Part shown: one piece after another, positions 12,577 to 22,970 of the stretch
Layout of the letters: every line of letters begins with the position of its first letter
How positions within the stretch are numbered: position 1 is the first letter of the stretch
Assembly (NCBI RefSeq): GCF_000828895.1
Contig: NZ_AP014568.1
Span: forward strand, 2,301,858-2,365,857
Origin: Serpentinimonas raichei
Lineage (GTDB): Bacteria > Pseudomonadota > Gammaproteobacteria > Burkholderiales > Burkholderiaceae_C
Direction of reading: 5' to 3'
DNA: 64,000 bases
The notes under the pieces: generated by a model
Seen by the model: the letters and a program-made list of their open reading frames with translations, nothing else
Database searches by the model: none
Told to the model about the DNA's origin: nothing
Translations under genes and position numbers: made by a program

Positions 12577-14280
12577 ATGCTCAGTGTCAAATCCGAACTG
12601 CTCACCGCCTTGGCGGCCGAGCTGGAACGCCTCGCCCCCGGTGCCGCCAGCCTAGCGCGCTTCGAATCGCCCAAGCTCGCCGCGCACGGCGACTGGGCCT
12701 GCACCGCCGCCATGCCGCTGGCCAAGCAGCTCAAAACCAACCCGCGCCCACTGGCGCAGCAACTGGTTGCGGCGCTGCAGGCGCAGCCGGCCTTTGGGCG
12801 CTGGGTGCAGGAGCTGGAAATCGCCGGCCCGGGCTTCATCAACCTGCGTTTGCAGCCCGCCGCCCAGCAGCAGGTGCTGCGCGAGGTCTTGCAAGCCGGT
12901 GCGCACTACGGCTGCCAGCCCAGCAACGGCCAGCGCGTGCTGGTCGAGTTCGTCTCGGCCAACCCGACCGGGCCGCTGCACGTTGGGCATGCGCGCCAGG
13001 CCGCGCTGGGCGATGCCATCTGCAACCTGCTGCACAGCCAGGGCTGGCAGGTGCACCGCGAGTTCTACTACAACGACGCCGGGGTGCAGATCGAAACGCT
13101 GGCGCGCAGCGTGCATTTGCGCGCACTGGGCCACAAGCCGGGCGACCCCGAATGGCCCGAATCCGCCTACAACGGCGATTACATTGCCGACATCGCTGCT
13201 GGTTTTCTGGCGCGCCAGACCGTGCGCGCCGACGACCGCTCTTATAGCGCCAGCGGCGACCCGGCCGACCTCGACGGCCTGCGCGAGTTTGCCGTGGCCT
13301 GGCTGCGCCACGAACAAGACCTGGACTTGCAGGCGCTGGCGGTGCGCTTTGACCAGTACTACCTCGAATCCAGCCTCTACACCAGCGGCCGGGTGGCGCA
13401 GACGGTGCAGCGGCTGGTCGAATCCGGCCACACCTACGAGCAAGACGGCGCACTGTGGCTGCGCAGCACCGCTTTTGGCGACGACAAAGACCGGGTCATG
13501 CGCAAGTCCGCCACCGTGGCGCCCGACGGCAGCCCGCTCGAAGGCGGCTACACCTACTTCGTGCCCGATGTGGCCTACCACATCAGCAAATGGGAGCGCG
13601 GCTACACCAAGGTCGTCAACATCCAGGGCAGCGACCACCACGGCACCATCGCGCGCGTGCGCGCCGGCTTGCAGGCGGCCGGGGTCGGCATCCCGAGCGG
13701 CTACCCGGACTACGTGCTGCACACCATGGTGCGCGTGCTGCGCGGCGGGCAAGAGGTAAAAATTTCCAAGCGCGCTGGCAGCTACGTGACGCTGCGCGAC
13801 CTGATCGAGTGGACCAGCCGCGACGCGGTGCGCTTTTTCCTGCTCTCGCGCAAGCCCGACACCGAATACACCTTCGACGTCGATTTGGCGGTGCAACAAA
13901 ACAACGACAACCCAGTCTATTACGTGCAGTACGCGCACGCCCGCATCTGCTCGGTGCTGGCGGCCTGGGGCGGCGCGCGCGAGCAGTTGCAAACGGTGGA
14001 CTTGAGCCCGCTGCAAGGCCCGCAAGCGCAGGCGCTGCTGCGCCTGTTGGCGCGTTACCCCGAGGTGCTGAGCAACGCCGCCGCCGACTTTGCCCCGCAC
14101 GACGTCAGTTTTTATCTGCGCGAACTGGCTGCCGCCTACCACAGCTACTACGACGCCGAGCGGATTTTGGTCGATGACCCGCTGCTCAAACACGCCCGCC
14201 TGGCGCTGGTTGCCGCCACCGCCCAAGTGTTGCACAATGGATTGGCGCTGCTCGGAGTGAGCGCGCCGGTGAAAATGTGA
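12577..14280 (+). CDS. argS: Arginyl-tRNA synthetase
   Basis: A 567-residue class I aminoacyl-tRNA synthetase. The HIGH-type motif is [17 protein letters not shown] near residue 130. The KMSKS-equivalent is [15 protein letters not shown] near residue 395. The C-terminus is a DALR-type anticodon-binding domain ending in [15 protein letters not shown]. The open frame extends back to 11539, but that part overlaps the ArgP-like gene, so the ATG at 12577 ([16 protein letters not shown]) is taken as the start. It lies 71 bases after the regulator, and its stop abuts the SPOR gene. Confidence 0.96.
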   Translation: MLSVKSELLTALAAELERLAPGAASLARFESPKLAAHGDWACTAAMPLAKQLKTNPRPLAQQLVAALQAQPAFGRWVQELEIAGPGFINLRLQPAAQQQVLREVLQAGAHYGCQPSNGQRVLVEFVSANPTGPLHVGHARQAALGDAICNLLHSQGWQVHREFYYNDAGVQIETLARSVHLRALGHKPGDPEWPESAYNGDYIADIAAGFLARQTVRADDRSYSASGDPADLDGLREFAVAWLRHEQDLDLQALAVRFDQYYLESSLYTSGRVAQTVQRLVESGHTYEQDGALWLRSTAFGDDKDRVMRKSATVAPDGSPLEGGYTYFVPDVAYHISKWERGYTKVVNIQGSDHHGTIARVRAGLQAAGVGIPSGYPDYVLHTMVRVLRGGQEVKISKRAGSYVTLRDLIEWTSRDAVRFFLLSRKPDTEYTFDVDLAVQQNNDNPVYYVQYAHARICSVLAAWGGAREQLQTVDLSPLQGPQAQALLRLLARYPEVLSNAAADFAPHDVSFYLRELAAAYHSYYDAERILVDDPLLKHARLALVAATAQVLHNGLALLGVSAPVKM

Positions 14281-14321
14281 TGCCCGCCCTGACACACCCC
14301 GCAAGCCCCATTGCTCACGCC

Positions 14322-14957
14322 ATGAATATCCGGCCTCCCTCTCGCCATCGCGGCAGCACGCTGCTGGGTTTTGCCGCCGGCCTGCTGCTGGGGCTGGCGC
14401 TGGCGTTGGTGGTGGCGCTCTACGTCACCCGATCGGCCACGCCCCTCGAAGACCGCAACGCCCAACGGCCCGCCACCTCGCCCGCGCAAGAGGCCGAACA
14501 AAACCGCAACTGGAACCCCAACGCCGGGCTCTCGACCCGGCCAGTGACTCCGGCTGCGCCGCCCGAGGCAGCCACGCCGCCTCTGGCCGGGTCGACGCCC
14601 GCCACCACACCTGCTGGCGCAGCCGCAGGTGCTGCCACGCCCGCCGCCCCGGCCGCCGACCCCATGGCCCGGTTGATCGAACAGCGCCTTGCTGCTGCGG
14701 CCCCTGCTGCTGCGGCAGCCGGCATCAGCTATTTCGTGCAAGCCGGCGCCTATGGCAATGCCGAGGAAGCACAAGCCCAACGCGCCCGGCTTGCCATGTT
14801 GGGCTTTGATGCCAGCGTGAGCGAGCGCCAGCAAAACGGACGGCCCATCTTCCGGGTTCGCTTAGGACCTTTCGTTACCCAAGCCGAAGCCGATGCCATT
14901 GGGCAGAATTTGCAAGAGCAAAACATTGAAACCGCGCTGGTGCGGGTGGCGCGCTAA
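14322..14957 (+). CDS. SPOR-domain membrane protein (FtsN-like)
   Basis: About 211 residues. There is a short cytoplasmic N-terminus, one membrane helix (LLGFAAGLLLGLALALVVAL, about residues 12-32), a long Pro/Ala/Thr-rich periplasmic linker, and a C-terminal SPOR domain from about residue 135 (ISYFVQAGAYGNAEEAQ to QEQNIETALVRVAR). SPOR domains bind denuded peptidoglycan at the division septum, so a role in division or wall remodelling is likely. The ATG at 14322 is preferred over a GTG at 14277 that overlaps the argS stop. The argS-SPOR-dsbA order recurs in related bacteria. Confidence 0.85.
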   Translation: MNIRPPSRHRGSTLLGFAAGLLLGLALALVVALYVTRSATPLEDRNAQRPATSPAQEAEQNRNWNPNAGLSTRPVTPAAPPEAATPPLAGSTPATTPAGAAAGAATPAAPAADPMARLIEQRLAAAAPAAAAAGISYFVQAGAYGNAEEAQAQRARLAMLGFDASVSERQQNGRPIFRVRLGPFVTQAEADAIGQNLQEQNIETALVRVAR

Positions 14958-15073
14958 GGCCGCCTACACCCCAGTTGCAACGGCCGGTAAGCACGCGGAA
15001 CTTCAGCGCCCCATTCACAACTCACAGTCGCGGTAGGCCGTTCGATTGGCCCGATTCAGATCAAGGACGCACC

Positions 15074-15727
15074 ATGCACAGACGCCGATTTTCGCAAGCC
15101 TTGGCAGGCCTTGGCGGCCTCGTCGCCACCGGCAGCGCGTTGCCACTTGGGGCCCAAACCCCAGCCGCTGCCCCGGCATTTCGTGAAGGCACGCACTACC
15201 GCCGCTTGCGCCAGCCGGCCCCAGTCGATGCGCCGGCCGGCCGCATCGAGGTGCTGGAGTTCTTTGCCTACACCTGCATCCACTGCCACCACTTTGTGCC
15301 GGTTTTCAAAGCCTGGAAGCGCACCGTGCCCGCCGACGTGGTGGTGCGCCATGTGCCTGTGGGCTTTGCGCCCGAGTTCGAACCGCTGCAGCGCCTGTTC
15401 TACACCCTTGAGGCGATGGGCCGCCTCGACAGCCACCACGAGCGCGTGTTCCAAGCCATCCACGGCACCCAACGCCAGCGCCTGCACAACGCCGAGACCA
15501 TCGCCCAATGGGCCGCCAGCGCCGGGCTGGACCGGGCGCGCTTCACCCAGACTTACAACTCCTTTGCCGTGGTGAGCCGGGTGCGCCGCGCCACCCAGTT
15601 GCAAGACGCCTACCAGGTCGAGGGCACGCCGGCGCTGGGCATAGCCGGGCGCTTCTACATTCCGGGGCAGGCCGAGCGCACGGTGCAAGTGGCCAATATG
15701 TTGATCGCACGGGTGCGCCGCGGCTGA
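15074..15727 (+). CDS. dsbA: Thiol:disulfide interchange protein, DsbA type
   Basis: A 217-residue exported thioredoxin-fold oxidase that introduces disulfides into periplasmic proteins. The active site is CIHC (FFAYTCIHCHHFVPVF, about residue 73), and the cis-Pro loop is VEGTPALGI near residue 190. The signal peptide begins MHRRRFSQALAGLGG and carries a consecutive-arginine motif reminiscent of Tat signals, with a cleavage-like ALPLGAQ; a Sec route is also possible. ATG with an AAGGA upstream fixes the start. The frame extends upstream to 14975 but lacks signal-peptide character there. Confidence 0.9.
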   Translation: MHRRRFSQALAGLGGLVATGSALPLGAQTPAAAPAFREGTHYRRLRQPAPVDAPAGRIEVLEFFAYTCIHCHHFVPVFKAWKRTVPADVVVRHVPVGFAPEFEPLQRLFYTLEAMGRLDSHHERVFQAIHGTQRQRLHNAETIAQWAASAGLDRARFTQTYNSFAVVSRVRRATQLQDAYQVEGTPALGIAGRFYIPGQAERTVQVANMLIARVRRG

Positions 15728-15782
15728 GACGCCATCCGACTTGGCGCGGCGTCCATTTGCGGGCGTTGCGCGCCGGCTGTGG

Positions 15783-15788
15783 CTACAA
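15783..15788 (+). promoter_or_regulatory. -10-like box upstream of lptA
   Basis: TACAAT matches the sigma-70 -10 consensus at five of six positions. It lies about 30 bases upstream of the GTG start chosen for lptA. No convincing -35 box lies 16-18 bases upstream, so the assignment is tentative. Confidence 0.3.
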
Positions 15789-15818
15789 TGCCTGCATCGC
15801 CTGATTGATGCAATTTTC

Positions 15819-16472
15819 GTGCCCACCCACACCGCCCCCACCCCCCGCCCCAAGGCTGCCCCGCACTGGCGTGCAGTCGGGCTGGCCTTGCTTCTGGCCT
15901 GTCTGAGCGCACCTGCGCTGGCGCAACCCAGCGAGCGCGAACAACCCATGCTGATCGAGGCCGATGCCCTGCAGCACGACCAAACCGGGCAAGTCAGCGT
16001 CTTCACCGGCAACGTGGTGATCACCCAAGGCACGCTGCTGCTGCGCGGCCAGCGCGCCGAGCTGCGCCAAGACGCCCAAGGCAACCAATCGGGTGTGCTG
16101 CAAGGTGCGGCGGGCCAGCGCGCTTTTTTCCGCCAACAACGCCCGGGGCTAAACGAGGTGCTCGAAGGCGAGGCGCTGCGCATCGAGTACGACAGCGCCA
16201 GCGGCAACCTGCGCCTCGTCAACCAAGCCGTGGTGCGTCGGCTGCGCGACGGCGCCCTGAGCGACCAAGCCAGCGGCAGCCTGATCGTCATGAACCGCCA
16301 AACCGAGCGTTTCACGGTAGACGGCGGTGCGGCGGCGCGCACCCCCGACAACCCAGCCGGCCGCGTGCGCGCGCTCATCGTCCCGCGCCCGGCCACCCCC
16401 CCGGCCACCCCCCCGGCAGCGCCCGCCGCTGCCCCGCTGCAGCCCAGCCCGCAACTGGAGCCGCGCCGATGA
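15819..16472 (+). CDS. lptA: Lipopolysaccharide export system protein LptA
   Basis: About 217 residues: a signal peptide (hydrophobic core [15 protein letters not shown], cleavage before QPSERE) followed by an OstA/LptA domain with the family blocks [23 protein letters not shown] (from about residue 48, shortened) and [17 protein letters not shown]. LptA forms the periplasmic bridge carrying LPS from LptB2FGC to LptDE. The C-terminal 35 residues are a Pro/Ala tail. The start is uncertain; GTG 15819 gives a normal signal peptide, while a TTG at 15741 would add 26 charged residues. The stop overlaps the lptB ATG by four bases. Confidence 0.88.
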   Translation: MPTHTAPTPRPKAAPHWRAVGLALLLACLSAPALAQPSEREQPMLIEADALQHDQTGQVSVFTGNVVITQGTLLLRGQRAELRQDAQGNQSGVLQGAAGQRAFFRQQRPGLNEVLEGEALRIEYDSASGNLRLVNQAVVRRLRDGALSDQASGSLIVMNRQTERFTVDGGAAARTPDNPAGRVRALIVPRPATPPATPPAAPAAAPLQPSPQLEPRR

Positions 16473-17227
16473 GTGTGGCCGCCGAGCGCAGCAGCCTAGA
16501 GGTGCGCGGGCTGCAAAAGAGCTATGGCCGGCGCCAAGTCGTCAAAGACGTGTCGCTGCGCCTGGCCAGCGCCGAAGTGGTGGGCCTGCTGGGCCCCAAC
16601 GGGGCCGGCAAGACCACCTCGTTCTACCTCATCGTCGGGCTCATTCGACCCGACGCGGGCACCATCTTGCTCGACGGGCAGCGCATCGACCGCCTGCCGA
16701 TCCACCGCCGCGCCCAAATGGGGCTGGGCTACCTGCCCCAGGAAGCCTCGATCTTTCGCAAGCTCACGGTGGCCGAAAACGTGCGTGCGGTGCTGGAATT
16801 GCAGCGCGACGCCGACGGCCGGCCGCTGCCGCCACAGCGCATCGAGCAGCGCCTCGATGCCTTGCTCGATGAACTGCACGTGGGCCACTTGCGCGACTCC
16901 CCGGCGCCGGCGCTTTCGGGCGGCGAGCGGCGCCGGGTCGAGATCGCGCGCGCCCTGGCCACTGAGCCGCGCTTCATCCTGCTCGACGAGCCCTTTGCCG
17001 GCATCGACCCGATCGCCGTGATCGAGATCCAGCGCATCATCGGCTTTTTGAAGGAGCGCGGCATCGGCGTGCTCATCACCGACCACAACGTGCGCGAAAC
17101 GCTGGGCATCTGCGACCACGCCTGCATCATCAACGAGGGCCGCGTGCTGGCGCAGGGCACACCGGCCGAGATCGTGGCCAACCCGGAGGTGCGCCGGGTC
17201 TATCTGGGCGAGCACTTCCGCCTCTGA
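16469..17227 (+). CDS. lptB: Lipopolysaccharide export ABC ATPase LptB
   Basis: A 252-residue ABC ATPase. Walker A is [13 protein letters not shown] (about residue 42), the Q-loop region is YLPQEASIF, the signature is [16 protein letters not shown], Walker B is [14 protein letters not shown], and the switch His sits in [12 protein letters not shown]. It powers LPS extraction from the inner membrane with LptFG. Translational overlap with lptA and 11 bases to rpoN indicate one operon, the arrangement common in proteobacteria. Confidence 0.95.
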   Translation: MSVAAERSSLEVRGLQKSYGRRQVVKDVSLRLASAEVVGLLGPNGAGKTTSFYLIVGLIRPDAGTILLDGQRIDRLPIHRRAQMGLGYLPQEASIFRKLTVAENVRAVLELQRDADGRPLPPQRIEQRLDALLDELHVGHLRDSPAPALSGGERRRVEIARALATEPRFILLDEPFAGIDPIAVIEIQRIIGFLKERGIGVLITDHNVRETLGICDHACIINEGRVLAQGTPAEIVANPEVRRVYLGEHFRL

Positions 17228-17238
17228 ATGTGGTGGCC

Positions 17239-18885
<1,647 letters not shown>

Positions 18886-18891
18886 ACCCCC

Positions 18892-20208
18892 ATGCACAAC
18901 CTGACCCTGTTCCTGCCCTGCCCCGCCGGGGTGGAAGACTATCTGCTGGCCGAAGTGCAACAGATCTGCCCGGCGGCCCAAAACCTGCGGCGCCAGCGCG
19001 GCGGGGTCGAGCTCACGGCCGACTGGGACGACATGCTGCGGCTCAACCTGCACAGCCGGCTGGCGCAGCGCGTGCTGGTGCGGCTGGCGCTGCAACCCTG
19101 CCCCAATGAAGATGCGCTCTACGAGGCTGCCTACGCCGTGCTGTGGGAGCTGTGGTTCACGCCCGCGCAGACTTTCAAGGTCGAGCTCACGGCCCAGCAC
19201 AGCCCGTTCCAGAGCCTCAATTTTGCCGCCCTGCGCATCAAAGACGCGGTGTGCGACCGCATGCGCGAGCGCCTCGGGCAGCGCCCCAGCGTGGAGACGC
19301 TGCAGCCCGAGGTGCGCCTGCACGCCCACCTGGGGCCGGAGCAGGTCTGGCTCTACATCGACACCTCGGGCGAGCCCTTGTTCAAGCGCGGCTGGCGCAC
19401 CGACACCGGCGATGCGCCGCTCAAAGAGACGCTGGCCGCGGCCATGATCGCCGCCAGCGGCTGGACCGGCCTCGATGCGCAAGGCCAGCCGCAGCCGCTC
19501 TACGACCCCTGCTGCGGCAGCGGCACGGTGGCGATCGAGGCGGCGCAGCGGGCGCTGCACATCGCTCCCGGCAAATTGCGCCGCTTTGGCTTCGAGCGTC
19601 TGTTGCCACACCAGCCGGCGCGCTGGCAGGCGCTGCGCCAGCAAGCCGTGGCCGCCGAGCGACCCGTGCCGGGCGGCCAAGCCTTTGTTTTTGGCTCCGA
19701 CGTGGCGTTTCGGATGGTGGACTTTGCGCGCCGCAACGCCGAGCGCGCCGGGGTGGCGCAGGCCATCGAGTGGCGCGGCGGCGATGCCTTGGAGCGCCTG
19801 CCCCCTTGCCCGACGCCGGGGGTGATGCTGCTCAACCCGCCCTATGGCGAGCGCATCGCAGCCGCCGGCGTGGCCGGGCAGTCGGCGCAAACGCGGGCCC
19901 GGCCTGAGCCGGCGCAGGGGCTCGTGCCCGGTGCCGGCCGCGAAAGCGCCCGCCACGCCGATGGCGAGGAAAACACGGCATTTTTCTCGCAACTGGCCAG
20001 CCACTGGAAAAAAAACTACGCCGGCTGGACCGCTTGGCTGCTCAGCCCAGACCCGCAACTGCCCTCGCACATGCGCCTCAAAGCCACGCGCCGGGTGCCG
20101 CTCTGGAACGGCCCGATCGAATGCCGCCTGTTTCGTTTTGACCTGGTCGCCGGCAGCGCACGCACACCCCGCGCTGGCGCTCAGCCCAACGACACCACCC
20201 CCGAGTAA
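18892..20208 (+). CDS. THUMP-domain class I RNA methyltransferase (RlmL-like)
   Basis: A 438-residue SAM-dependent RNA methyltransferase corresponding to the RlmL half of E. coli RlmKL (23S rRNA guanine-N2). It has an N-terminal ferredoxin-like/THUMP region (about residues 1-155), a methyltransferase motif I block YDPCCGSGTVAIEAAQ near residue 205, and the catalytic motif LLNPPYGERI near residue 316. After that comes a Gly/Ala/Arg-rich insertion of about 35 residues that typical homologues lack or have shorter. It lies 6 bases after rpoN, probably the last gene of that operon. The exact target base is inferred from the family. Confidence 0.85.
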   Translation: MHNLTLFLPCPAGVEDYLLAEVQQICPAAQNLRRQRGGVELTADWDDMLRLNLHSRLAQRVLVRLALQPCPNEDALYEAAYAVLWELWFTPAQTFKVELTAQHSPFQSLNFAALRIKDAVCDRMRERLGQRPSVETLQPEVRLHAHLGPEQVWLYIDTSGEPLFKRGWRTDTGDAPLKETLAAAMIAASGWTGLDAQGQPQPLYDPCCGSGTVAIEAAQRALHIAPGKLRRFGFERLLPHQPARWQALRQQAVAAERPVPGGQAFVFGSDVAFRMVDFARRNAERAGVAQAIEWRGGDALERLPPCPTPGVMLLNPPYGERIAAAGVAGQSAQTRARPEPAQGLVPGAGRESARHADGEENTAFFSQLASHWKKNYAGWTAWLLSPDPQLPSHMRLKATRRVPLWNGPIECRLFRFDLVAGSARTPRAGAQPNDTTPE

Positions 20209-20274
20209 AGTAAAACTATGTAGCCAATACGGACTTTTTGACCGGCCTAGCTGATGCCTGTGCGAAAGTTGGTT

Positions 20275-20280
20275 TATACT
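20275..20280 (+). promoter_or_regulatory. -10-like box of the candidate small RNA
   Basis: TATACT matches the -10 consensus at five of six positions, in an A/T-rich patch just before the structured RNA candidate. No strong -35 is seen at 16-18 bases; a TTGACC occurs at 20238-20243, 31 bases upstream, too far for a standard promoter. Confidence 0.4.
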
Positions 20281-20286
20281 TTCTTC

Positions 20287-20392
20287 GGGTCGTTTAACAC
20301 CGGCCCCCCGCTTTTCCTCCCTGAGCGGGTGCCTTTGTGTGTGACAGCAAAAAGGCTTCCAAACCTGGCTCCTCTAGAGCCAGGTTTTTTTT
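20287..20392 (+). ncRNA. Candidate small RNA of about 105 nt with intrinsic terminator
   Basis: Three stem-loops follow the -10-like box in order. CCCGC (20307-20311) pairs with GCGGG (20325-20329). GCCTTT (20331-20336) pairs with AAAGGC (20351-20356). A long terminator stem then ends in T's. No ORF with a ribosome site fits the interval, and the preceding gene stopped at 20208. It could be an independent sRNA or the structured 3' UTR of the methyltransferase operon. The 5' end is estimated from the -10 box. I do not recognise it as 6S RNA, tmRNA, SRP RNA or RNase P RNA. Confidence 0.5.
20361..20392 (+). terminator. Strong rho-independent terminator
   Basis: AAACCTGGCTC (20361-20371) pairs perfectly with GAGCCAGGTTT (20377-20387) around a five-base loop, followed by T's to 20392. 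The T tract is on the plus strand only, so it ends plus-strand transcription: the candidate sRNA and/or the lptA-lptB-rpoN-methyltransferase transcript. Confidence 0.9.
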
Positions 20393-20432
20393 CGCCCCTT
20401 GTCTGCGGGCACCGGCTCGGCGCGTAGCGGCT

Positions 20433-20798
20433 TCAGTCAAAAATATCGCTCAACCACGATTTTTTCTTTTTCTGGCCGGAGCCGGCAGCAAAACCGCCCG
20501 AGAGCCCGCCGCCCAGCCCGCCCTTGAGACCACCGGCCAAGCCACCCAGTTTGCTGCCCAGCCCACCGCCCTGCGCGAAGCCACCGCTGCGCTGGCGAAA
20601 GTCGGAGTCTTCAAAATCCGGTTGACGAACTTGGGCGCCGCTGCGCCCGGCCGGGGCCTGGCCGAGACTGCGCTCGATCAGCTTGTCGAGTTCGCCACGA
20701 TCCAGCCAGACGCCACGGCACTGGGGGCAGTAGTCGATCTCCACGCCCTGGCGATCGCTCATCACCAGCTCCACATTCACGCAGTTGGGGCATTTCAT
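20433..20798 (-). CDS. Zinc-ribbon (zf-TFIIB type) protein
   Basis: A 121-residue protein. The N-terminal zinc ribbon has two CxxC knuckles (MKCPNC at residues 3-6 and YCPQCRGVWLDRGELD near residue 23), matching the zf-TFIIB family of small nucleic-acid-associated or unknown proteins. The rest is a low-complexity Gly/Ser/Leu region (repeats of GGL), then KKKKSWLSDIFD at the C-terminus. ATG 20798 follows AAAGGAG at good distance. It is divergent from the NhaR-like gene. Function unknown. Confidence 0.8.
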   Translation of the reverse strand: MKCPNCVNVELVMSDRQGVEIDYCPQCRGVWLDRGELDKLIERSLGQAPAGRSGAQVRQPDFEDSDFRQRSGGFAQGGGLGSKLGGLAGGLKGGLGGGLSGGFAAGSGQKKKKSWLSDIFD

Positions 20799-20901
20799 CA
20801 AAGGCTCCTTTAAGCCAGTTTGGGGAACTTTGCAGTCTAGGGCCTAGCGGGTGCCAAAAAAAGCAGAAAATCAGGCAACTTTACATCGCCACAAGCTGAA
20901 C

Positions 20902-21786
20902 ATGAGCCTCTCTTACAGCTACCGCCACCTGTACTACTTCTGGATCGTGGCCCAGGAGGGTGGCATGTCCAAAGCCGCCGCGCGGCTCGACATGGCGGTG
21001 CAGACCGTGAGCGCGCAAGTGCGCGAGCTGGAAAAGGCGCTGGGCTGCCAGTTGCTCAAACCGGCCGGGCGCGGTGTGGCCCTGACCGAGGCCGGTGTGC
21101 TGGCCGCGCGCCAAGCGCAGCAGATTTTCGAGCTCGGCGAGGCGCTGCCCGCGCTGCTGCGCCAGGCGGCGCTGGCGCCCAGGGTGCGGCTGGCGGTGGG
21201 CCTGGCCGACGGGCTGCCCAAGCTGGAGGTGCTGCGCCTGCTGCGCCCGGTGCTGGATGTGCCCGATCTGCACCTGATCTGCCACGACGGCGAGATCGAC
21301 GACCTGCTGGCCGATCTGGCCATGCACCGGCTCGATGTGGTGCTGACCGACCACCCGGTGAGCAGCCGCGCGCACCTGAAGGTGCACCACCACCGCTTGG
21401 CCAGCAGCGCCTACGGCTGGTTCGCTGCGCCGCCTTGGCTGCATGCGGCGCAGCGCGCTTTCCCGGCTGCGCTGCAAGGGGTGCCGCTGTTGCTGCCCAC
21501 ACGCCACGCCAGTGTGCGCGCGCAACTCGACCAGTGGCTGGCGCGGCACGGCCTGACGCCGCGCATCGCCGGCGAGTTTGAAGACAGCGCCCTGCTGGAA
21601 ACCTTCGGTGGCCAAGGCATGGGGGTGTTCCCGGCCGCGCTGGCGCTGGCCGAGACGCTGCAGCAGCGCCATGGCGCCTCGCTCGTCGGCGTCTGCGAAG
21701 GCGTGGCCGCCCCCTGCTACGCCCTCAGCCTGGAGCGCCGGGTGGCGCATCCGCTGCTGCGCCGCCTGCTCGAACAAAGCGCTTGA
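20902..21786 (+). CDS. nhaR: LysR-family regulator, NhaR type
   Basis: A 294-residue LysR regulator. The N-terminus SYRHLYYFWIVAQEGGMSKAA followed by QTVSAQVRELEKALG is the NhaR signature, with an effector domain from about residue 90. NhaR responds to Na+ and controls nhaA-type antiporters, osmotic genes or biofilm polysaccharide elsewhere; no antiporter is adjacent here, so the target is unknown. ATG 20902 (MSLSYS) agrees with family N-termini; the frame extends to 20851. It converges on paaE with 52 bases between stops. Confidence 0.82.
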   Translation: MSLSYSYRHLYYFWIVAQEGGMSKAAARLDMAVQTVSAQVRELEKALGCQLLKPAGRGVALTEAGVLAARQAQQIFELGEALPALLRQAALAPRVRLAVGLADGLPKLEVLRLLRPVLDVPDLHLICHDGEIDDLLADLAMHRLDVVLTDHPVSSRAHLKVHHHRLASSAYGWFAAPPWLHAAQRAFPAALQGVPLLLPTRHASVRAQLDQWLARHGLTPRIAGEFEDSALLETFGGQGMGVFPAALALAETLQQRHGASLVGVCEGVAAPCYALSLERRVAHPLLRRLLEQSA

Positions 21787-21838
21787 GCGCTTGGGCGGGG
21801 TGGGGCGGGCCGCCGCAGAGCGAGGCGCACGCGCGCGC

Positions 21839-22945
21839 TCAGCGCTCATCGAAACTCAGGCGCAGCCGCTCACTCTGCGCCCGCGCCTGGCAGGTGAGCA
21901 CAAAGCCACGCGCCACCTCATCGGCGTGCAGCCCGAAGTTTTGCTGCATCGCCACCTGGCCTTCGAGCACCTTGGCGCGGCAGGTGCAGCACACCCCCGA
22001 TTTGCAGGAGTAGGGCAAGTCCAGCCCGGCTTCGAGGGCCGCATCGAGCACCGACTCGTCGCGGCCCAGCGCCAGCTCGTGCCGCTTGCCATCGAGCAGC
22101 AGCTCCATGCGCACCCCTAGTGCCGCCTTGGCCGCATCTTGTTGCAGCCCTTGGGCGTCGCGGTCGGCCTGCACCCGCACCGCCACGGCGGCGCTGGTGG
22201 TGAAGCGTTCGGTGTAGATGCGGTGCGCTGGCACCCCGGCGGCTTGCAGCGCCGCCTGGGTGGCCTCGATCATGGCTTCGGGGCCGCAGACGAACACTTC
22301 GTCCATGCTGCGCGCCGGCAGCAGGGTGTCGATCAGGGCCTGAACCTTGGCCTGGTCGATGCGCCCTTGCAGCAAGTCCACCTCCTGCGCCTGGCGCGAC
22401 AGGATGTGGATCATGGTGAAGCGGCTCGGGTAGGTGTCTTTGAGGTCTTGCAGCGCCTCGTTGAACATCACGCTGGCCATGCGCCGGTTGCCAAACACCA
22501 GCGTGAATTTGGACTCGGGCTGCTCTTGCAGCGTGCTGGCGGCGATCGAGAGAATGGGGGTGATGCCCGAACCGGCAGCGAAACCCACGCGGTGTATGGC
22601 GCGCGCTTTTTTGACGGTAAACGCCCCCTCGGGCGGCAGCACCTGCAGCGTGTCGCCCACCCGAATGGCGCGCGCGGCCCAATTGGAAAACACGCCCCCC
22701 GGCACCGGGCGGATGCCGATCTCGATCTCGCCCTGCTGCTGCAAGCGGCTGCGCGGGCTGCAGATGGAGTAGGTGCGGCGCAGCTCCTGGCCGTCCACCT
22801 GGGCGCGCAGGGTGAGGAATTGGCCGGGCTCGAAACCGAAGGTCTCGCGCTGCGAGGCCGGGATGTCGAAGGTCAGCGCCAAGGAGCCCGCCGCTTCGGG
22901 GCTGATGCGCTTGACCGTGAGGGGATGAAAACGGGATGCAGACAT
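21839..22945 (-). CDS. paaE: Phenylacetyl-CoA epoxidase reductase subunit PaaE
   Basis: A 368-residue flavin/iron-sulfur reductase passing electrons from NADPH to the PaaABC(D) epoxidase. The N-terminal FAD-binding block RTYSICSP and the NAD(P) block VGFAAGSGITPILSIAAS form an FNR-like module. The C-terminal plant-type 2Fe-2S ferredoxin has its cysteines in YSCKSGVCCTC, near residue 310, and LTCQAR. ATG 22945 (MSASRFHPL). It is the last gene of the paaKABCDE array, 25 bases after paaD. Confidence 0.94.
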   Translation of the reverse strand: MSASRFHPLTVKRISPEAAGSLALTFDIPASQRETFGFEPGQFLTLRAQVDGQELRRTYSICSPRSRLQQQGEIEIGIRPVPGGVFSNWAARAIRVGDTLQVLPPEGAFTVKKARAIHRVGFAAGSGITPILSIAASTLQEQPESKFTLVFGNRRMASVMFNEALQDLKDTYPSRFTMIHILSRQAQEVDLLQGRIDQAKVQALIDTLLPARSMDEVFVCGPEAMIEATQAALQAAGVPAHRIYTERFTTSAAVAVRVQADRDAQGLQQDAAKAALGVRMELLLDGKRHELALGRDESVLDAALEAGLDLPYSCKSGVCCTCRAKVLEGQVAMQQNFGLHADEVARGFVLTCQARAQSERLRLSFDER

Positions 22946-22970
22946 GGCAAATGCTCCGCGGGGGCGGGCC

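Noticed and set aside
20238..20280. TTGACC plus TATACT as one promoter
   Set aside because: Spacing is 31 bases, far outside the 15-20 range of sigma-70 promoters.
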